Assembly: GCA_021464415.1 (NCBI GenBank)
Contig: CM038465.1
Location: 78,402,919-78,466,918 of the forward strand
Direction: 5' to 3'
Length of the DNA stretch: 64,000 nt
Source of the DNA: Lonicera japonica
Lineage: Eukaryota; Streptophyta; Magnoliopsida; Dipsacales; Caprifoliaceae
Shown here: positions 43,937 through 56,059 of the stretch, piece after piece
Position numbering within the stretch: the first letter of the stretch is position 1
Layout of the letters: every line of letters begins with the position of its first letter
The notes under the pieces: generated by a model
What the model was told of the DNA's origin: nothing
The model's input: only the letters and a program-made list of their open reading frames with translations
The model's database searches: none
Translations under genes and position numbers: made by a program

Positions 43937-45245
43937 ACTTTTGGATGAGTGTGGAATGCGGTCCAAACATTGGGCGTGCCATGGGTAAAAAAAAATCTAG
44001 GATTAACGTGGGGAAACAAATAAACTTTAAGGTCGAAAATGCTAATTACCGGATATGAAAAAAAGAGCAATGGTATTCGTGATTCGAAAGTAATTTATTA
44101 AGTTATAAAAGCTTTAGTTTAAGTGATATATATATATATATATAAAGACCCTAACTTTATATCTTGTAGTTAAAACAATGGACAAAAAAGTCATGTGCAG
44201 CTCACGTGTATGCCTTAAAAGGGGTATTTTCATTAAAAATACATGAGCTTAGTCATATTCAAATTAATTGAAAAAAAAAAAAAAACCTAGCTATTCTTCT
44301 TCTGTCTCAGTTCTATTTTCCCCAAACCCAGCCATTTTATTCTTCTTTCTTTTTGCCGAATTTTGCAAAGTGGAGCCCCTCTACACTCTCAATCTCTCTT
44401 GCCGAGTTTTTCAAGCAGCCTCTCTCCAATCTGTCTCTCTCCCCTTTTTTCAAGTAGCCCTTTCCACTCATCTATCTCTTTCTCTCTTTGGATTTTGCAA
44501 CCCCTAACCCCTTTATGTTCTCAATCTCACTCCTCCGATGGTCATCTCTAAATCGAAGTAAGTGTGTATATTTCAATGATGTATTTTATTTTTTAATTAA
44601 AGCAAATAATCCATATGTCGGATCAATTATAGAGGTTTAAATCAAAATCCAAGAAAAGGGATTGGATGAGAACCCTCAAGATAGCCATATCAAAATCGAT
44701 TTTTTTTACCGATCGAATCGAGGGTCTATAGAATCCAATTAGGCTATTGAAAACAACGAGAATGTACAGTGAGTAGTGCTAGTAATAATTTGAGTACGCA
44801 ATTGAGTTTAGTTGATGATGATGACGGTAATGAGAGATAAAGATAGGGGTTTGATACTTTGATGTTGATGGGGATGAGAGACAAATGGGGAAGGTTTAGA
44901 GAGAGAAAATGGTCGAGATGGTGGAGTTGGCCGGAGTTGGGGATGATGACCGGAAGTGTATATTTATGTATAAGGGGTTAAATATGGGCTTAACCCTTAC
45001 AAATGTGTTTTCAACTTAAAATATCGGAATTACCCTTCAAAATATAATTATGTAAGCTGCGTATGTTTTTTTCATCCACTTTTTTTAGAGGTACATCTAC
45101 TTTTGTATGAGTGTGTGACATGGTTCAAATATTAGGTGTGCCTCTAGGTTATTAAAAAAAAAAAAAAAAAAAAAGCCCATCCTTTCGAAACAAATGTAGG
45201 AAAGCGATAAATTTTAGGGATCAAAAGTACTAATTATCCCGTGTC
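43937..45245. repeat. Pair of diverged direct repeats (43937-44060 and 45098-45245)
   Basis: The two segments share, in order, GGATGAGTGTG-like, GGTTCAAA/GGTCCAAA, TTAGG/TTGGGCGTGCC, an A-rich run, GAAACAAAT and ACTAATTA/GCTAATTA. They bracket 1 kb that holds (TA)n at 44129-44144, a CT-rich UTR-like stretch (44285-44540) and no recognised gene. It might be a small LTR-type element (TRIM-like) or a simple duplication; no primer site or polypurine tract was found. Confidence 0.4.
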
Positions 45246-45725
45246 CTCATTATGAAGAAGGTGGTTTGGAATATGTATGGTCATTCCTTTGACCCTCTGA
45301 TCTGCAAAACTTGATTTCCCTCATTTGGGAACGTTTCTCATCTTTTATGGTGTTTCACTGGGCCCTAATTAATATAATCCCAATTTCACATTTTTCATTT
45401 ACTCAAAAGCCACGTCCATTCTTGGTTTTTGTTTTTCATGAATTTTTTATATAAAATAATTTATTAGAATCAAATTATTTTTCACACATGTTGTTAAAAG
45501 TGCCTCGTACAACAAATTTTGTTTCTACGCCCTTCCCATTAATTTCATGCTCAAAATTTTCGAAAGAAATTTTATTCTCCCAAAAATGTATAAGAAGAAA
45601 AGGAAATGAATCAACTCAAAAAGCTAAATAAAAACCATTTTATTCTGTTTATCTCATTTTTGTCGAACAATATTGATCAAGAAATATATGGAAGATAAAC
45701 CTTGTTTCATCAGAAAATCACTTAA

Positions 45726-45972
45726 TTAACATTCACAAAAGCAAAGACCCCCAATACAGTTGACAATGCGACACTTAGGAGGACATTTTTTAATGCAATC
45801 ACTATCACTCTTGCACGTTGAAGAATTTTTGTCTGTAACTCCAAATACATTATTATTATTATTATTATTAACATTGCCACTAAGAATTAATGCGCCGTCC
45901 TTCATTGTCTGCAGCATACACCATTGAGAATGACAAACCTACATTCATATAGAAGAAACTTCTTAATTTAGT

Positions 45973-46006
<34 letters not shown>

Positions 46007-46076
46007 TAGAGGGAAATTACGTACGTACCGGAGGCAACAAACAATTGAAAACCAACTTAAGTGAAGCCTTCCCCAC
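45726..46076 (-). pseudogene. DEFL cysteine-rich secreted peptide gene, probably damaged
   Basis: Two-exon minus-strand locus. Exon 2 (45938-45726) ends in a DEFL-type domain with eight cysteines spaced C-5-C-3-C-3-C-4-C-4-C-1-C-1-C, closing IGGLCFCEC and TAA. A seven-Asn run (an ATT/AAT microsatellite at 45849-45869) precedes it. Exon 1 (about 46076-46029, donor CCG|GTACGT) resembles the signal-peptide exon of the 55-kb gene (GKASLKLVF), but the start is GTG, not ATG, and no in-frame ATG lies upstream. The better signal-peptide end, SFSMVYAAD, is one frame off the cysteine domain, implying a frameshift. Members of this family are secreted antimicrobial or signalling peptides. Likely recently inactivated, unless an unseen exon supplies the start. 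Confidence 0.55.
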
Positions 46077-46401
46077 GACTATTTTGGTGTAGTAGTAGTC
46101 TTTCTTATTCAAGCCAATTAAGTTTTAATGTGATTTAATAAAAGCTCTTAATTTACTCTGCACTATGAGGGTAAATGGATACGCTTCTGCTGCCTTTGGC
46201 TATATATATGTGTGTGTGTGTGTGTTGAACATGGCTATCTTAATGGATTAGAGAAATCTAGGGACCTAATTGTGAATTCAAGTTCTTGGATATATACGGA
46301 ATGTTATTTTTTTTTTTTGAAGAAATATACGGAATGTAATTAATTTAGAGAAAATTAATTTCCTAATTTGTGATATTATATAACGTTGTTCTAGTTGTAA
46401 C

Positions 46402-46684
46402 TAAGAACAATAAGCATTGTCCATTTCAAGAGATTAATGAGTGAATATTTTTATGAAATTTGGTGGATATACTCTATCTATAATGAATAGATCATCTCTC
46501 CAGAATTTTATAAAGAAATTCAAACCAAAAGTAGGTGTAATGAAAATATGACATATATATATATATATAATTATATATGCGTGTGATAGATAATCTACTC
46601 ATTATAGAGATTATTTATAACAAATTTCATGGAAAAAAAAAACATCAGTTTGTTCTTTGAAATGGACCGTCTTTGTTGTTCTTA
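46402..46684. mobile_element. Foldback MITE, TAAGAACAA ends
   Basis: About 283 bp. The left arm TAAGAACAATAAGCATTGTC is the imperfect inverse of the right arm ending TTGTTGTTCTTA; both also share GTCCATTTCAA. Inside each arm is the AAATTTGGT/ACCAAATTT-type word found in the elements at 19909 and 63311. The loop holds a (TA)n tract (46553-46569). No target duplication fixed. Confidence 0.6.
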
Positions 46685-46692
46685 AAGTAAAG

Positions 46693-46788
46693 GGTTATAT
46701 TACAAGAGTATTTTTGAATTATTAAATCTCGAAAATAAAAGGTTATATTACAAGAGTATTTTCGAATTATTAAATCTCGAAAATAAAA
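46693..46788. repeat. Two tandem 48-bp units
   Basis: GGTTATATTACAAGAGTATT and the rest of a 48-bp unit occur twice in a row with a single T/C difference, a very recent duplication. Confidence 0.85.
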
Positions 46789-48127
46789 TAATATTAAATT
46801 CAAGACATTGTAGAAAGGGAAAAACGTTACTAATAATTTGAGTAGCGTTGGACATACGGTAAGTCATTTATTATGAATTGATGGTTTATCACGTTGGCAA
46901 TAAGAGTTTTTATATCCCTTCAATTTTGAGGGTGTGCGGGTGTATGGCAAGTCTTTTCTTATGAATTTTTATTTTTATTTTAGCCAATCCATTAAACTAA
47001 CAGAAAAACAAAGTCAGCAGCAAAAAAGTTAACCAAACACCAGAAGTAAAAAATCTCCAAGAAGGAAGGGGAAGGGGAAGGAGTAATTGAAATCTATCGG
47101 ATGCCAATTTTGAGATCGGCCAACGAAGTGGCTCATTGGATAGCTAATTATTATTATTAAATATGTATGACTATTTGTAATATATATTAATTTTATTATT
47201 ATTTATCTTTTTTTTGGATTAGAGTACTTACGTTATAGGAATAAAAGGTGGTCTTTAGCGCATTTGATTTTAGAGCATTAGCAGGTGGAAAAGAACCCAT
47301 GGCCAAGAGGGAGGTGACGAGGCGGTTGCTTTTAGCCCATACGTTTGGGATTAGAATTTTGAACGCCCCAAAATTTATAATATTTGGTCCAACATTTTTT
47401 TTTGAAAGTTTTCATATACGATGGAAGTTTCACCATAATTAATACTCTCTTGAGTAATTGAGAGTTATTATGCTATAATTCGTTCAGTGTTTTTATCTCT
47501 ATTCGCGACTTCTTTCAGTTCATCACTTTTCGTAAACTTTTTTAAGTTAATACGCGTTAGTCATTAAGTTTAAGTATATGTGCTGGAATAAACTTTCAAA
47601 AATAATTAGTTACTCATTTTTTAACAAAAAATACTCCTTTTTTTAACTTTAATATATAATATCCACCAAATTAATTAATTCATCCACCTTAGCAAAAAAG
47701 GGGGAGAAAATTAGAAAGTAGAAAAAGATAAAGATAAAACCCTCCCATGGCTCTGAAGCAAAGTACTACAAGCAAAAGCTAAAGTTCCTTAGATAATTTA
47801 TTATGAAATTTAGCAAATAATGGACTTGATTGGCAACTTGGAGATTCAAATTATTCATGCCCACAGAGAAAATTGGCTAATCTAGGAAGCAAAGAAGGAA
47901 AATGGCTCTGCGTTGCGTCATGTGTGTGTAGATCGATAGACGTGTAGATGTATATAGTTTTAAATTTAAAAAATTGTATTGTGCTTGTAAGTTTTTGATA
48001 TTAATAAAATGATAGTATTTTGGCTAAAAAGGAAAAAAAGTTAAAATCCCTCCCTTATTAATAGACCGTTAAAAAAAAGAATTACTCATTATATTAATTT
48101 GTGACAAACTAACACTAATATAGTAAC
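46789..48127. other. Intergenic stretch, nothing recognised
   Basis: An open frame of 64 codons at 47248-47442 (MAKREVTRRLLLAHTFGIRI in part) does not match any family I know and has no splice or promoter support. Otherwise AT-rich sequence. Confidence 0.4.
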
Positions 48128-48130
48128 TCA

Positions 48131-48791
48131 GAGCATCTCCAAGAGACTCTTTACTTGGAGTATGCTCTCTATAATAGCTAGCCAAATTAATAGATTTATA
48201 CTCCAATAGATTATGTAAAATTTTAAAATAGAGTAGAGAGTGTTGTTAGGCTCTCTAGATTTGGAGAGTCAATTTGACTCTCTACTTATTATTTTTTTAT
48301 TAAAATTAAAATTATATGTCAACAATTATATTTTAATGGTTCTATTTTCTTTCCTTCTTGTAATTTTTTTTTAATACAGAAAAATCTCATGTAGAAAGAA
48401 AAAATGATAGCCTTCTATTTTTTTGAATATGGAGTCTTCAATAATAAATAAATAAATTTGTAAATAATTTATAGAAAATAAAAAAAATTGATTATTTTAT
48501 GGAAGGGATCATACTATAATTTTTAGTTAGTGGTTTTGATTTATTTTAGTTTATTGTTTAATTTTAATTAATGTATAATAAAGTTGCATTATATTTGGTT
48601 ATATTTATAGTTGGCGTGATAAATAGAAAAAATATTAAAAATAATCGAATAATGTCAAATAAATGGTAATAAAATAAAACAATAGAGAGCATTGTTGGAG
48701 GAACTATGTAAACAAAGCTCTCTATTCTAAAAGATGCTCTCTAATTTAAAGAAGATGCTCTCTAAACTAGAGAGCATTGTTGGAGATGCTC
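48131..48791. mobile_element. PIF/Harbinger-like MITE, GAGCATCTCC ends
   Basis: Inverted ends GAGCATCTCCAA (48131) and TTGGAGATGCTC (to 48791), with flanking TCA trinucleotides on both sides (48128-48130 and 48792-48794). Internal AGAGAGCATTGTTGGAG copies near 48685 and 48770 and GCTCTCTA words show subterminal repeats. A 3-bp duplication fits PIF/Harbinger, though TCA is not the usual TAA/TTA. No transposase in the 661 bp. Confidence 0.6.
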
Positions 48792-48794
48792 TCA

Positions 48795-50211
48795 ATACAA
48801 AATTATTACCGAGTAAACTTTTAAGAAAATTTGCTATTATTTTAACATGCTAAGAATTCATTAACAATAATACATTAAGAATTAATCCATAAGTTTAATT
48901 GGTGAAATGAGTCATTAATAGATATTGAATACATATACAACATGATGCTCACTTTGTCTGACTTATAACTTCAAATTATTTTGCCAACAACTAATAGAGT
49001 GTGTAAAAAAAATACCAATAGAGTGTTTTTAACTTTCTTTCTTTTTTTTTTTTGAACGAAAAAGATAATATCATTAATAGTAGTATAAAAATATTACAAC
49101 GGTAATAAAGAAAAGTTTCAAAGAGCTTACAAGGGCCATCGTATGTTTTTAACTTTTTTCCTTTTAACCTCTTAATTAATACTATTTGATCAATTAACGA
49201 ATCTCTAAATTAATATAAAGTGTTTTTAATAGAACTTTAAAAGAAATAGAAAATAAAATTAATATAGGATGTTTTTTAAATTAGGAATATGATATAAAAG
49301 ATAAAAACATATTTATAAAATAATTTTAATTAGTGGATATACTTCTAAACTCTTAAAAAAGTACTTTGTCAAAATTGGTTCAAAATTGTAATAAATCTAG
49401 GGTGGATCAACTGAAAAAAGACACGGATGGAAACAAAATCACCCTAATTCGTTCCTCTTTCCAATATGTATTATTTTTATCTTTAATAGGCCTAACTATT
49501 TAATTGGTTTGTTTTTGCTTATTAATTCTAATTTTCAACCAGTTTCTGAATACCAAGCGTCCATTTTCTTCCATTTCTCAAGGCATTGCCATTCATTAAT
49601 ATCCTCTTAATATAGGTTTTATTAGGATTTAAGTTTATCTTGGAGTCTCCGCTAACGTTTTTTTAAAGAAAATGAAAAGTTTCTTTAAATTAAATATGAA
49701 TTTAATGAATTTCAATATATATATATTGATGAGATGATGCAAAATCGTTACAATTCCGTACTTTTTTTATCAATACACTAATTTTGTTTTTGTATTTTCT
49801 AGGCTCCCTATATAAGGTCACATGCATTACAACAAATACCTAGCTATATTACAGCTTGAAGTCTGTAATTCCACCGCCATCATATATATATATATATATA
49901 TGTTATGTGTTCATAGTTGTAACATTTCACTTGAAGAATTAAGAATCCCATTTTTGAGTAATAAATAAATAGTTTTAAAGAAAAAATAAAAAGACTACTA
50001 AATTTTATAGGTCTTTCCTTTGTAAGAAAGTGTAGTTTCTTCTATTATGAGTGAGAGGGTATTGTCATTTGTGCTCACCTTATTTTAGAGAAAAATTGTT
50101 ATAATTAAAATCCTTCTACATTGCCTATCATTTTGTTTATAGTGCACACAAAATTCTTATTTTTATAATTTCTACTTCATTTGTAATTGAGTATCTCATA
50201 CCACGTCTTAA
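48795..50211. other. Intergenic stretch, probable left flank or LTR of the copia relic
   Basis: No gene recognised. A (TA)n tract lies at 49885-49901. The last 200 bp probably contain the 5' LTR of the copia relic that begins after it, since a primer-site-like sequence is at 50215, but the LTR limits could not be fixed. Confidence 0.4.
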
Positions 50212-51545
50212 CAGTGATATCAGAGCGCCATGTTTATTGGTTTTTTATGCTATAGATAGATCCAGATAGTGGAAGTGATGCATCTTTAACAATGGAAACG
50301 AAGTATAAAATAGAAAAATTCAATGGGAATAATTTTTCATTCAATAATTTCTCACTGTGGAAGATGAGAATAAAAGCAGGTTTTAAGAAAAGATAACTGA
50401 TTAGTGACAATTGAAGATAGGTCTGTGAAGATCCTTCATGACAACAAATGGAACGAAATGGATGGCAATATGCTATTGCAAATTTGCACCTAGCACTAGC
50501 TAACGGAGTATTGTCAAGTGTGGTAGACAAAAATACAATAAAAGAGATATAGGATATGCTGACAAAATTGTACGATTCCAAATCATTACACAACCAAATC
50601 TTCTTAAAGAGAAAACTTTACAGCCTTCGGATGATGGAGTCAACCATGGTGACCAACCACATCAACACCCTTAACATTTATTTTCATAACTCACAACAAT
50701 GGTGCATAAAATAAAAGTGAGTGAACGTGATAAAATTCTACTTCAAAGTCTATATGATTCGTATAATCAACACATCATCAACTTAACCAACAACACATAA
50801 ATACTAGCTTCAATGATGTTACAGCTGTGATTCTTAAAGAAAAAAGTCGGCGCAATAACAAAGAAGATAAACTATAAAGCTCACAGTAGGCTTGCTAATT
50901 TATATTCTTTGTTATTAAGACGCCAATGAAAATGTGGACTGGTAAACCAATTAATTATTCTTGCTTACATATATTTGGAAGTTCTATGTATGTTATGTAC
51001 AACGCCTAAGAAACATTAAAGTTTGATACAAAATTCAAAAAATACATTTTCTTAGGGTATGCTAATGGAGTCAAATGGTACCACCTATGGGATCCCATTT
51101 CCCACAAGGTAATTATCAACAACGATGTGATATTTACATAAGATAAAGTACAAGAAAAAGAAAATAATAGCACTTCAAAAGAGAAACGATAGACTACTAC
51201 AATTCGAGTTAAAGAAATACATGAATAAGAAGTTCCAAACTCTTTTAAAGCATCACCAAAGCACGGAGAACAAAAACAATATGAGTTTACAACTCCACAA
51301 GTTTCAACTCGGGAGAAAAGAGAACCAGTTTGGCACTCAAAATACATAATGGAGGGTAATGTTGCATATTGTCTACTAAAAAAGGATGGAGAGCCATCAA
51401 CTTGCCACGAGGCTACAAAAAGCCAAGAAGCTGCTATGTGGATGGCAGCAATGTAAGAAAAAATTGAAGCTCTCCATAAAAACAAAGCATGGGTTCTTGT
51501 TCCACTGCGCAATGGCCTCCAATTAATTGGAGCAGTCGTGTTGAT
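50212..51545 (+). mobile_element. Ty1/copia relic with gag joined to integrase end
   Basis: Begins with a primer-site-like TGATATCAGAGC (50215-50226). Gag follows: KYKIEKFNGNNFS (50297) and SLWKMRIKAG, then stops and shifts, with HQHPL-type gag sequence to about 50680. Near 50900 the sequence jumps to the integrase C-terminal region: a HIFGSSMYVM-like stretch, FKKYIFLGYANGVKWYHLWD (51032) and SHKVIINNDVIF. The last recognisable piece, EALHKNKAWVLVPL, is the beginning of the RT domain (51464). Everything between gag and the integrase end, and most of RT, is missing. Minus-strand open frames over this block are artefacts. Confidence 0.75.
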
Positions 51546-52131
51546 AACATGTTAAAATAATAAAGAGAGAAATCTTGTTCAACTAATATGAAATATGAGT
51601 ATGGGTATAAGTATAGGTAAGCTTTATTTATATTAAGAACTAATATTTGCAATTCTATACATAACCAACGTATAACAAGTTATAATATATATAATATGAG
51701 ATAATCTCCGTAATCATACCATAAATTTAATGTGAAACAAATTATATCTTTAAATATTACATATGGGCATTCACATACCGATATTTTACAACATTATTAT
51801 TGTTGCTTTTGTTATTTTGAAAAAAAAATATTTTGTTTTAATTATTTAATAGAATCACTGCTTTTTTTTTTTTAATAACTTCTCACATGTCTATATAAAG
51901 AGCCGGCTGTTTTCTAAACTCATCTTGAACCCTTAGATCTTGTGGGATAGCCCTGAAAAAACTTATACATTAACTTGAAGATTCAATCCACCCCCCCCCC
52001 CTCCCCCCCCCACGGCCCCACCCCACCACCCCCACACAAAAATATATATATATATATATCAATGACAAAAGCCACGAATCTGTATTACCCTAATCTATAT
52101 AATATAAACTTGAAAATATTTTTTAAGGTCG
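51546..52131. other. Intergenic stretch with C-rich tract
   Basis: Nothing coding. A C-rich run (11 C, T, 9 C, and further C-rich sequence) is at 51991-52025, followed by (TA)n. Confidence 0.5.
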
Positions 52132-53716
52132 GGACCAGCTCATTAATACATTAAAATATTTTGTATACAAGTAATTGAATATTGGATAGGAGCTAGGTAA
52201 AAAGAAAGGATAATGGTATCATGCTCGAATCCACAACTTAGAGTTTGCCGACATTTGACAAACTTCTTTAAACCATAAAGCCATATATATATTATAATCT
52301 ACTATATTGAATACTTCTTTTAATTCAACTTCCACATTTATTTAAGAATATTAATTAGAACATAATCAATAATATAAAACTTAACTTTATTTATTATTGT
52401 AAAATTTGGTGCATCAATTATGTATGAAAAAAATGAACTCTTCATTTCAAAATGGGGCAAAAATACAATTTTGCAATCGTTCTGTTTTGTTTGTTTGGGC
52501 AAATTTAAAATTTGTTTTTAAGTATAATTCTTTAAAACCGATATTTTACACTTTTTTTAAAATTTTATAAAAAACATTAATTTATTTTATTTTTTGTTAT
52601 AAACAAAAGAACTTGAATAGGGTTTTATTTTGAACCAAACACAATTTTAAAAAAAAAAGTTCAAAATATTTTTTAAAAATAACCAACCAACATCGAAGGC
52701 ATAAAATCACTGCGTTTCGAACTTAACTAGTAAAAAAATGGCCCAATATAAGTGGGGAAAGCTTGTTCATTTATTTGATTGGGGCTTCGAAACCCTTGCC
52801 AAGCGCCGGTCTATATCAAAAAGAACACAACAAATACAAGTTGGGCTAAAAAATAAATAAGCCTAGTGAGGCATTCTCAATTTGTGAAGCGGAAAAGTTA
52901 ATTGAGCATGTAGCGAGGCATTCTAGTGAGGCATTCTCAATTTGTTAAGCGGAATAGTTAAGCGGAAAAATAAATTAGCCTATATTTTAAAAATAGGTCA
53001 CAAAACTCATCTTGATGCAAATTAGTCTAGTGAGGCATTCTCAATTTGTTAATGAATATTAATTTATTTAGATTTGACTCATTTGAATGAAAGATTGTGT
53101 TCTTCCTTTGCTTAAAAAATGAGCACCCATAGATATAGGCAAATAAATAAAAAAACTAGATGATAATACAAATTACAAATGGGAGTATTAAATTTAATTA
53201 ATTAAAAAAGTAGTGGGGGTTGAAGGAGGATGGGGCAATTGATACCACAAAAACATTGACCCTATGCAACATTCAAGTTCCACCAATGTATTTTGAATAA
53301 CTCCCCCCATCACCTCTTCCCCCCCCCCCCCGCTAAATACCCCGGCCGCAATAATAAACCAATCTGTAAATATATCGATTCGTTTTAGAACCCCCACGTG
53401 TGTGGGTGCGAAAGACCAAGAGACCGGAGAGAATAACCCAGTTTCCCACTTGATATGTTGTCTCGTATATATATATATATATCAGTAGGTACGTAATTGT
53501 GGATGACAAAAGCCACGTACACGTTCACCAAATTAAAATCTGTATTACCCTAATCTATCAAAATAAGGGTAAATTTATAATTATTTTCCAAGATCTTGAG
53601 CTAACATATTATTCTCTTCTTTCTTTTATCCAAAATTGACAAGCGAACTAATACATTTTAAGTTATTGATTATTTCATATGCATGGATGACGTATTCAGC
53701 AAAATTCTGGTATTGT
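52132..53716. repeat. Tandem segmental duplication, unit A (contracted)
   Basis: Starts GGGACCAGCTCATTAATACA and ends with ATTCTGGTATTGTC, directly followed by the start of unit B at 53717. It aligns with unit B along its whole length (for example GCCCAATATAAGTGGGGAAA at 52741 and 54481) but is about 750 bp shorter because many short pieces are missing, spread through the unit. It carries a decayed DEFL copy (53194-53460). Confidence 0.85.
53194..53460 (-). pseudogene. Decayed DEFL copy in unit A
   Basis: Counterpart of the gene at 55091-55547. It keeps the 3' end (QLPHPPSTPTTFLIN and TAA at 53194) and a few bases around the former intron and signal exon, but a deletion has removed most of the cysteine domain: only CCIGSMFLW-like remains are readable. 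A 13-C run (53319-53331) sits where the coding exon boundary should be. The signal-peptide ATG and TATA box seen in unit B are absent. No functional product. Confidence 0.7.
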
Positions 53717-55090
53717 CGGGACCAGCTCATTAATACATTAATCAAAAATATTTTGTATACAAGTAAAATTGAATATTGGATAGGAGCTAGGTAAAAAGAA
53801 AGGATAATGGTATCATGCATTCTCGAATCCACAACAGATGTTTACAAACTTCTTGACAAACCATAATAATACAAAGCCATGATATATATTATAATCAACT
53901 ATTTGAATATTTTTCTTCTTAATTTATTCACACGCCAAATTTAGAAATAATTAATATATATAAATCTTACTGGTGGTTCTTTATTTTTAATCTTGTAACC
54001 TATCACTTATCTTCCCAATGGTGTAATTTAATTGGTGCATCAATTATGTATTGAAAAAAATTGAACTCTTACAAGTGCATACTTCAAATTTGGGGCAAAA
54101 AGGCACCAATTTTGCAATCGTTCTGTTTTGTTTGTTTGGAGTTTTTAAATGTCTAATTTAAAATTTGTTTTTAAGTATAATTCTTTAAAACTGTTTTTCA
54201 ATTCAATTTATATTGGATACACTTTTTTTAAAATTTTATAAAAAATATATTTTTTATATTTTATTCATTTCTTAATTTATTTATTTTTTCTAAAATCCAA
54301 AAGAAAAAATAAACAAAAGATTCTTTTCACTTGAATAGAGTTTTAAAATTTGGTGAACCAAACACAATTTTAAAAAAAAAAGTTCAAAATATTTTTTAAA
54401 AATCTAACCAACCAACATCGAAGGCACCCAAATATAACCCTTATTCTATTTTCGTTTCGAACTTAACTAGTAAAAAAATGGCCCAATATAAGTGGGGAAA
54501 GCTTGTTCATTTATTTGATTGGGGCTTCGAAACCCTTGCCAAGCGCCCAATCATAGATAACAATGCGTATTTCCAATTTCAGTTTCAAACGAATGGGGGT
54601 TGGTTGGGCGAAAAAAAAAAGAAGCTAAGAACACAACAAATACGAGTTGGGCTAAAAAATAAATAAGCCTAGTGAGGCATTCTCAATTTGTGAAGCGGAA
54701 AAGTTAATTGAGCATGTAGCGAGGCATTCTAGTGAGGCATTCTCAATTTGTTAAGCGGAATAGTTAAGCGGAAAAATAAATGAGCCTATATTTTAAAAAT
54801 AGGTCACAAATTTATTACCCAGATCTCAAAATTAAAGGGAAAAGTTAAGCGGGATATCGATGCAAATTAGTCTAGTGAGGCATTCTCAATTTGTTAATGA
54901 ATATTAATTTATTAGCCGATTTGACTCATTTGAATGAAAGATAGATGTTCTTCCTTTGCTTAAAAAATGAAAAAATTTAGACGGCAACACAACTTCATTG
55001 ATCAGTCACCACATAGATATAGGCAAATAAATAAATTTAATTTATTGAGCATGTAGATGATAATACAAATTACAAATGGGAGTATTAAAT

Positions 55091-55547
55091 TTAATTAATT
55101 AAAAAAGTAGTGGGGGTTGAAGGAGGATGGGGGCAATTGATACCACAAAAACATTGACCCTTTATACAGCAACTTGGTATACCCTCTCCACATACTGCCG
55201 TACAGTTGAGCATTCTTGGACAATGTATTTTGAATAACTCCCCCTTTATTTCATCACCTCTTCCTCTAATTCCCAATGCCACACCACCACCTGCCAATTC
55301 AAATTTGTTAGTTGCAATATTTGGGACGGACAGATCTATTTGTAAAAAATTCTTTTTATTTTTTTGCGCTAAATACATTGAATTGAGTATTTGGCCGCAA
55401 TAATAAACCAATCTGTAAATATATCGATTCGTTTTAGAACCAAATTGTATGTAAACGTGTGTGGGTGCGAAAGATAGGTAGCAAGAGACCGGAGAGAATA
55501 ACCAAAAGCACCGATGCAAATGCAAACTTGAGAGGTGAGTTTCCCAT
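55091..55547 (-). CDS. DEFL (defensin-like) cysteine-rich secreted peptide, two exons
   Basis: Minus strand. Exon 1 (55547-55490) starts ATG and encodes MGNSPLKFAFASVLLVILS, a typical signal peptide, ending in phase 1 at CCG|GTCTCT. Exon 2 (55290-55091) begins after the acceptor TTGGCAG; phases agree and the frame is open to TAA. The mature part has a short basic/acidic linker (IRGRGDEIKGE) and eight cysteines spaced C-5-C-3-C-6-CC-4-C-1-C-3-C, including IKGQCFC, then a Pro/Thr-rich tail. Two exons with the signal peptide alone in the first is the standard DEFL layout. These peptides are secreted and act in defence or cell signalling; the role of this one is unknown. A TATA box (TTATATAAAG) lies about 105 bp upstream. 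It is about 85 residues. Confidence 0.75.
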
Positions 55548-55644
55548 GTAGCTTGATATGTTGTCTCGTATTTTGGATCTGGTAATTGGTATGGGATTTA
55601 TTAGCAGTAGGTACGTAATTGTGGAGTAGACCTCCTTGAATCAA

Positions 55645-55659
55645 TTCTTATATAAAGAG
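55645..55659 (-). promoter_or_regulatory. TATA box of the DEFL gene
   Basis: CTTTATATAAGAA on the minus strand, about 100 bp upstream of the ATG at 55547. Unit A lacks an equivalent, consistent with its copy being dead. Confidence 0.5.
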
Positions 55660-56059
55660 AGGAAAGTAATTTGTATTTATGACTTTCTAACTTAGACATT
55701 ACTCAAATTGGGTACACGTTCACCAAATTAAAAGTCTATCAAACTGGAGCAAGAAATTTTTTATTTTTTTTTAATCTAACAGTATGTCGATACACCTAGT
55801 ATTTGACTGTAGCAAAGGTTCATTTTTTATTTTTTTAAAACTAGACTACTGATATATTTTATTTCAAAATTATAGAGGGTAAATTTAATATTAATATTAT
55901 TTTCCAAGATCAAGTGGGCAAACATAGTACTAGCTAACATATTATTCTCTTCTTTCTTTTTTTCCAAAATTGACAAGCGAACTAATACATACATTCATAA
56001 ATGTTATTGATTATTTCATATGCATGGATGACGTATTCAGCAAAATTCTGGTATTGTCT

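Larger units (their letters stand above)
53717..56059. repeat. Tandem segmental duplication, unit B (full length)
   Basis: 2.34-kb second unit, again GGGACCAGCTCATTAATACA (53717) to ATTCTGGTATTGTC (about 56045). Contains the intact DEFL gene on the minus strand and, at 54664-54890, short internal repeats of AGTGAGGCATTCTCAATTTG that are also in unit A (52863-53045). Confidence 0.85.

Noticed and set aside
44268..44551. Ser/Phe-rich plus-strand open frames that look like a signal-peptide start
   Set aside because: CT-rich low-complexity sequence gives such frames in two registers at once; no downstream coding sequence or splice partner found.
50234..51652. Long minus-strand open frames (119 and 168 codons)
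   Set aside because: The plus strand holds copia gag and integrase motifs in the correct order; the minus frames are antisense to them.
54478..54666. 62-codon open frame MAQYKWGKLVHLFDWGFETL..., also partly present at 52738
   Set aside because: Shared by both duplication units but truncated and frame-broken in unit A, with no family match or splice support; conservation is explained by the duplication.
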